A stretch of DNA of 59,146 nt, from assembly GCA_024231855.1 (NCBI GenBank), contig JAAEQD010000047.1, positions 1 to 59,146 of the forward strand. Direction: 5' to 3'. A program made the position numbers and the translations under genes. This document shows, one piece after another, positions 55,812-59,146 of the stretch; the first letter of the stretch is position 1, and every line of letters starts with the position of its first letter. The notes below the pieces were generated by a model. It saw nothing but the letters and a program-made list of their open reading frames with translations, ran no database searches and was not told where the DNA came from. Source of the DNA: Candidatus Zixiibacteriota bacterium. Lineage in GTDB: Bacteria; Zixibacteria; MSB-5A5; UBA10806; 4484-95.

Positions 55812-57091
55812 TATTTCACCTCAAGTTTCAGTGAATAGCGGTAGAGGTTATTTTGATATTTGAATGGAATATCATCCGGTATGTTCTCGGTTATATGATT
55901 AAGTGATACGATATCAACCGAGGTTACGCCCTCAAGGCTCTCCAGAGCATGAGCTAACAACGCCGCCTGTGATCTATTGACCGAATAACCTTTCAAGGCA
56001 ACTGTCGATCCGCCACCCAAATTATCAGATATCTCCAGGTATCTGTACCATAAACTATCCGGCGACATTTGGGCCAGGCCCGATATTATCTTGCCGTAAG
56101 TGGAATGACGATCTGAAAGATTAGAATAAACAGTTAGCTCGTCTTCAAGCACTGATACTTTATTTTCCAATAGTTCACTATTGGCCCTCAATATCTCGAG
56201 TTCGGTCAGAATTCCGCTACTCTGAGATTCCTTTACGGATAAATAAATATTGGATGTCACCAGGATAATAAGCATCGATAGCATTGCATATACACAATAT
56301 CTGAATGCCTTATGCAGAAATGAAAAGCGGAGGGCGGTTGATCTTTCAGATGACAGATTTATATCTTCAAGCCCAGTACCTTTATCATATGATTTAAGAC
56401 TCTCAGCTATATCTAATTCATCTATGCCGGATTCATCGCCTTTGCTTAAGCCCGGATTATCAACATAATCAATATCACTCTTTTGAGCGTAAATTCTGCG
56501 GCTGCCATTGTCCTGGCTGATTTTTTCAATAAGTTCCCCGCGAACCAGATCACGTTTGACTTGTCCAAAGGCTTCCCCATCAAACATTAGACTGGCTCTG
56601 GGCAGAATCCTGGCCGGAATCAAGCCCTTCATCTCGCAATAGCTCTCAATTAGCGAGATGGTTTCTCGATTGATGAAACAAAAGTATAAATCAGTATGAG
56701 AGGAATTCTGAAGCTGGGTGTAGCTAAAATCAAGCGTTTCATCATCGATACCTGACGGCCAGATCTCATGACGATGGTTGATTATCCATTCGGATACCGC
56801 TTCCTTATCTACATCGATTCTGAATATCCTTTGAAAAACCTGCGGCCCGGCGACAAACACCGTTGTCAAATAAGGAAGTTTGCTTGTCTGGGTTGAATCA
56901 TCTAATCTAATTAAGCGGCTCGAACCATTATACGAGACATGATCATACAAAGAGGGAACATTGTCCTCCCAAAAAAGTACGTACTGATGATCAACGCCCT
57001 TATACAAATCGGTTATCACCGACAAATTCAATTTGGATAATGGCGATTTAAGAAGTTCAGGCAATTTAGTCCTGAAGATATTTGGAGACAT
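55808..57091 (-). CDS. PilM/PilN-like fused inner-membrane protein (GspL-like)
   Basis: 427 residues from the ATG at 57091 (MSPNIFRTKLPELL); an in-frame start at 57121 lies deeper inside the secretin gene. The N-terminal 230 residues form a soluble, possibly PilM/GspL-type actin-like part. One membrane helix lies at about 273-293, then a coiled coil (about 295-330), then a PilN-type periplasmic ferredoxin fold (SLWYRYLEISDNLGGGSTVALKGYS ... LKLEVKY). It stands in for separate PilM and PilN and couples to PilO. It overlaps the secretin by 26 bases. Confidence 0.7.
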   Translation of the reverse strand: MSPNIFRTKLPELLKSPLSKLNLSVITDLYKGVDHQYVLFWEDNVPSLYDHVSYNGSSRLIRLDDSTQTSKLPYLTTVFVAGPQVFQRIFRIDVDKEAVSEWIINHRHEIWPSGIDDETLDFSYTQLQNSSHTDLYFCFINRETISLIESYCEMKGLIPARILPRASLMFDGEAFGQVKRDLVRGELIEKISQDNGSRRIYAQKSDIDYVDNPGLSKGDESGIDELDIAESLKSYDKGTGLEDINLSSERSTALRFSFLHKAFRYCVYAMLSMLIILVTSNIYLSVKESQSSGILTELEILRANSELLENKVSVLEDELTVYSNLSDRHSTYGKIISGLAQMSPDSLWYRYLEISDNLGGGSTVALKGYSVNRSQAALLAHALESLEGVTSVDIVSLNHITENIPDDIPFKYQNNLYRYSLKLEVKY

Positions 57092-58970
57092 CGACTGCCC
57101 CCTCCGAACCATAATACACATGAGGTGTTAAATATATAACCAACTCTGACTTAGTCTTGATTTTAGATCTGTTGCGAAACAGATAACCCAATATGGGAAT
57201 ATCTCCCAGGATGGGAAACTTATCCTCAGTAACGTTCTCGGTCGTCTGGATCAGTCCACCCAAAACAATTGTCTCACCGCTTTTAAGACGGATAGTCGAA
57301 TCAAGTACCCGATGATTGATAGTGGGCGGAATATCGGGATCGAAAGCTCCCTGTGGTGTATTGAATTCAGGATGAACCTCGACTATTATCTCACCGGTAG
57401 AATTGACCCAGGGCGTAACACTCAGACTCATCGATGCTTCAATCGTCTGGAACTTTTCAGATACTTGAGAACTGGGAGTCTGCTGCCCAAGTCCATAAGT
57501 CGTCTCGGTTTTAAGAAGATAGTACTGCGTGGTACCGACATCGATTTTAGCTGAATGACCGTTTAAGGTAGCGATTTGAGGCCGGGATTGAACATTCGCA
57601 TTACCGGATTGAACCATGGCATTCAACCTCACAAAGAAGCTCGATGGTAGTTTACCCACATTCTTTATAGATAAGCGATCAGCCAAATCCTGTATATCAT
57701 CATTCAAATCATCCCCATCGGCATGAACATCTACCTCCGGATAATATGTTTTGCCATGAGATAACGAATCGCCAAAGCCGAAGTTGTTCATCTTTATACC
57801 GAATTCGCTTCTGTCGGTAATCGTGTAATCAATCACCAATGCCTCGATTAATATTTGCGGCGACGGCTGATCGAGTTCTGTTATATAATCTGTGACCTCT
57901 CGCACATAGCCGGAAGGTCCAAACAACATTAGACCATTATGGTCTACAACCACCTGTAATACGACTTTTGAGGATAACGCGGCTGGGACTAACCCTAGCA
58001 CGCTTTCTGCCTTCAAGTGTTCAAGCTTTAAAAGCTTAGATTCATTGACCTCGGCCATTGAAGCCGAGCCGAAGAAATAAATATCACCATCGGTACGATA
58101 AGTATAATTAGTACCTTTAAGAATATAATCGAAAGCATTAGCCGATGGCAGGTCTTTCACCGAAGCCGTTACTGTCCCGGTAATCTCACCATAGATGAAG
58201 ATATCAACTCCCAGTTTATCGGCTAAATCTTCAATTAGAGACCTTAAATCGACTCCGGCGACATTCAGATTTACTAAATCATCTTCAACCTTAATGCCAA
58301 ATCCCCGTTTTGCCCTCTTCTCCTGTGATACAAATGGCGCAATATAGAATATATCGCCATCGCGTCTCATTTGAAGGTTGTTGGCATCGAGAACAGCGGT
58401 CAATCCCTGTTCGAAATCAGCATCCTTAATATAGCCGCTGATATTGCCGGTTGCGCCCTGATCCAAAACCAGGTTGCTTCCGCAGCTATCTATAATTGCT
58501 GCTATAAAATCAGATATCGGTAAATTCTTGACATTGATCGTCAACTGGTCGTCATCACAATGAACGACAGCCGGGATAATCTTCTCCTCGGGCCTTTTAA
58601 GATGGAATGATATGATATTACCGTTTTTTTCATATATGAGATCATAGCGCTCGATTATAAACTGAAGCGCATCAACCAACTTAACGTTCTCAAGATAAAC
58701 TGAACCAACTGCCGAAATCTCCGGATCAACCCAGAAGTTCAAGCCGTGAGACTTGGCTAGAGCAATAAGGATATCCCGGATCTTAACATCCTTGAAATCA
58801 ACCAGCGGAACCTTAATCTCGGTATCTACAATAGGTTCTGGTTCAGGAGGTGGAGCAGCCATAGAATCTGCTGCGGATGGATCTGGCGGCTCTTCAGCAT
58901 ATGCTAAGTTTAAACTAAATAAAACGATAACTAATAGTAGACCCCCCAGGACCATTCTATTCACAACCAT
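57066..58970 (-). CDS. pilQ: secretin (PilQ/GspD)
   Basis: 634 residues from ATG 58970; an in-frame TTG at 58982 is possible, but the signal peptide MVVNRMVLGGLLLVIVLFSL starts here with GGGG upstream. A Pro-rich linker precedes three STN/N-domain repeats (VDFKDVKIRDILIALAKSHGLNF; ISDFIAAIIDSCGSNLV; VDLRSLIEDLADKLGVDIF). The C-terminal secretin pore begins about 350 (QILIEALVIDYTITDRSEFG) and includes the conserved TIRLKSGETIVLGGLI and PILGDIPILGYLF. It forms the outer-membrane channel. It is the first gene of the operon and has no pilotin nearby. Confidence 0.92.
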   Translation of the reverse strand: MVVNRMVLGGLLLVIVLFSLNLAYAEEPPDPSAADSMAAPPPEPEPIVDTEIKVPLVDFKDVKIRDILIALAKSHGLNFWVDPEISAVGSVYLENVKLVDALQFIIERYDLIYEKNGNIISFHLKRPEEKIIPAVVHCDDDQLTINVKNLPISDFIAAIIDSCGSNLVLDQGATGNISGYIKDADFEQGLTAVLDANNLQMRRDGDIFYIAPFVSQEKRAKRGFGIKVEDDLVNLNVAGVDLRSLIEDLADKLGVDIFIYGEITGTVTASVKDLPSANAFDYILKGTNYTYRTDGDIYFFGSASMAEVNESKLLKLEHLKAESVLGLVPAALSSKVVLQVVVDHNGLMLFGPSGYVREVTDYITELDQPSPQILIEALVIDYTITDRSEFGIKMNNFGFGDSLSHGKTYYPEVDVHADGDDLNDDIQDLADRLSIKNVGKLPSSFFVRLNAMVQSGNANVQSRPQIATLNGHSAKIDVGTTQYYLLKTETTYGLGQQTPSSQVSEKFQTIEASMSLSVTPWVNSTGEIIVEVHPEFNTPQGAFDPDIPPTINHRVLDSTIRLKSGETIVLGGLIQTTENVTEDKFPILGDIPILGYLFRNRSKIKTKSELVIYLTPHVYYGSEGAVDVSKYLQD

Positions 58971-59003
58971 CGAATACCCCAAAATGATGTAATGTTACTG
59001 AAT

Positions 59004-59035
59004 ATAATAAACAAATAAATAGCATCAATTGTCAA
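59004..59035 (-). promoter_or_regulatory. possible promoter of the pil operon
   Basis: Minus-strand TTGACA (59035-59030) and TATTAT (59009-59004) are separated by 20 bases, longer than ideal; a TTTATT at 18 bases is an alternative -10. The position, about 35-60 bases upstream of the secretin start, fits. Confidence 0.35.
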
Positions 59036-59146
59036 GCCAAATCCTAAATTCAATAAAGCAACAGAATTAACAAAGCCCGGAAAGATTCCGTTTTGATCTT
59101 TTATACGCTTATAAAGCTCTAACTGTTTGAGCGTGTTATACAATAA

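Noticed and set aside
58961..59143. 60-codon minus-strand ORF at the right edge
   Set aside because: It overlaps the secretin start in another frame and the presumed promoter, and has no conserved motif.

Overview
The window looks like chromosomal DNA of a Gram-negative bacterium of the FCB supergroup. Secreted proteins end in YPNPFN-type C-terminal sorting domains. NosZ is of the Sec-exported lipoprotein type (clade II). A dockerin-like pair sits inside an RHS protein, and the base composition is moderate, clearly below half GC. An uncultivated lineage such as candidate division Zixibacteria would fit, but this is inference from gene style, not a taxonomic assignment.

Layout. (1) 1-18.0 kb is a mixed accessory region: a truncated DUF1015 gene at the left edge, a secreted seven-repeat propeller, a TPR-LuxR regulator, an MFS transporter, a zinc hydrolase-like protein, a P-loop kinase-like protein, a large hybrid histidine kinase, a two-gene Trypco1 plus trypsin-STAND-TPR conflict module, and a membrane spermidine-synthase-like protein. 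(2) 18.5-33.0 kb is centred on a complete clade II nitrous oxide reductase cluster: Rrf2 regulator, two hemerythrins, flavin/Fe-S NAD(P)H oxidoreductase, Rieske protein, cytochrome b, pentaheme cytochrome c, nosZ, a membrane protein (nosB position), an exported helical protein, nosD, nosF, nosL and nosY. There is no nosR, as expected for clade II. A strong terminator lies directly after nosZ. (3) 33.0-33.8 kb holds what I regard as the most notable locus: a MerB (alkylmercury lyase) family reading frame with two in-frame UGA codons. They fall exactly where MerB has its two catalytic cysteines, and each is followed by a SECIS-like hairpin. It is best read as a selenoprotein with two selenocysteines. 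(4) 33.9-38.3 kb is gene-poor DNA around one 721-residue protein of unknown function, with tRNA-like remnants and an inverted repeat. (5) 38.3-50.5 kb holds secreted or surface proteins, including a 2891-residue RHS/YD-repeat protein followed by a small lipoprotein in the immunity-gene position. (6) 50.7-59.0 kb is a type IV pilus/type II secretion-like operon on the minus strand (secretin, PilM/N, PilO, PilP, four prepilin-like proteins, PilB-type ATPase).

How the parts may work together. In region 2 the Rieske protein, b6-type cytochrome b and membrane-anchored pentaheme cytochrome form a plausible quinol:NosZ electron path, replacing NosR. NosDFY and NosL would mature the copper sites. The Rrf2 protein (three Cys) and hemerythrins suggest NO or redox sensing. 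The role of the GltD-like oxidoreductase is unresolved. All functional statements are homology-based reading by eye; no database search was run.
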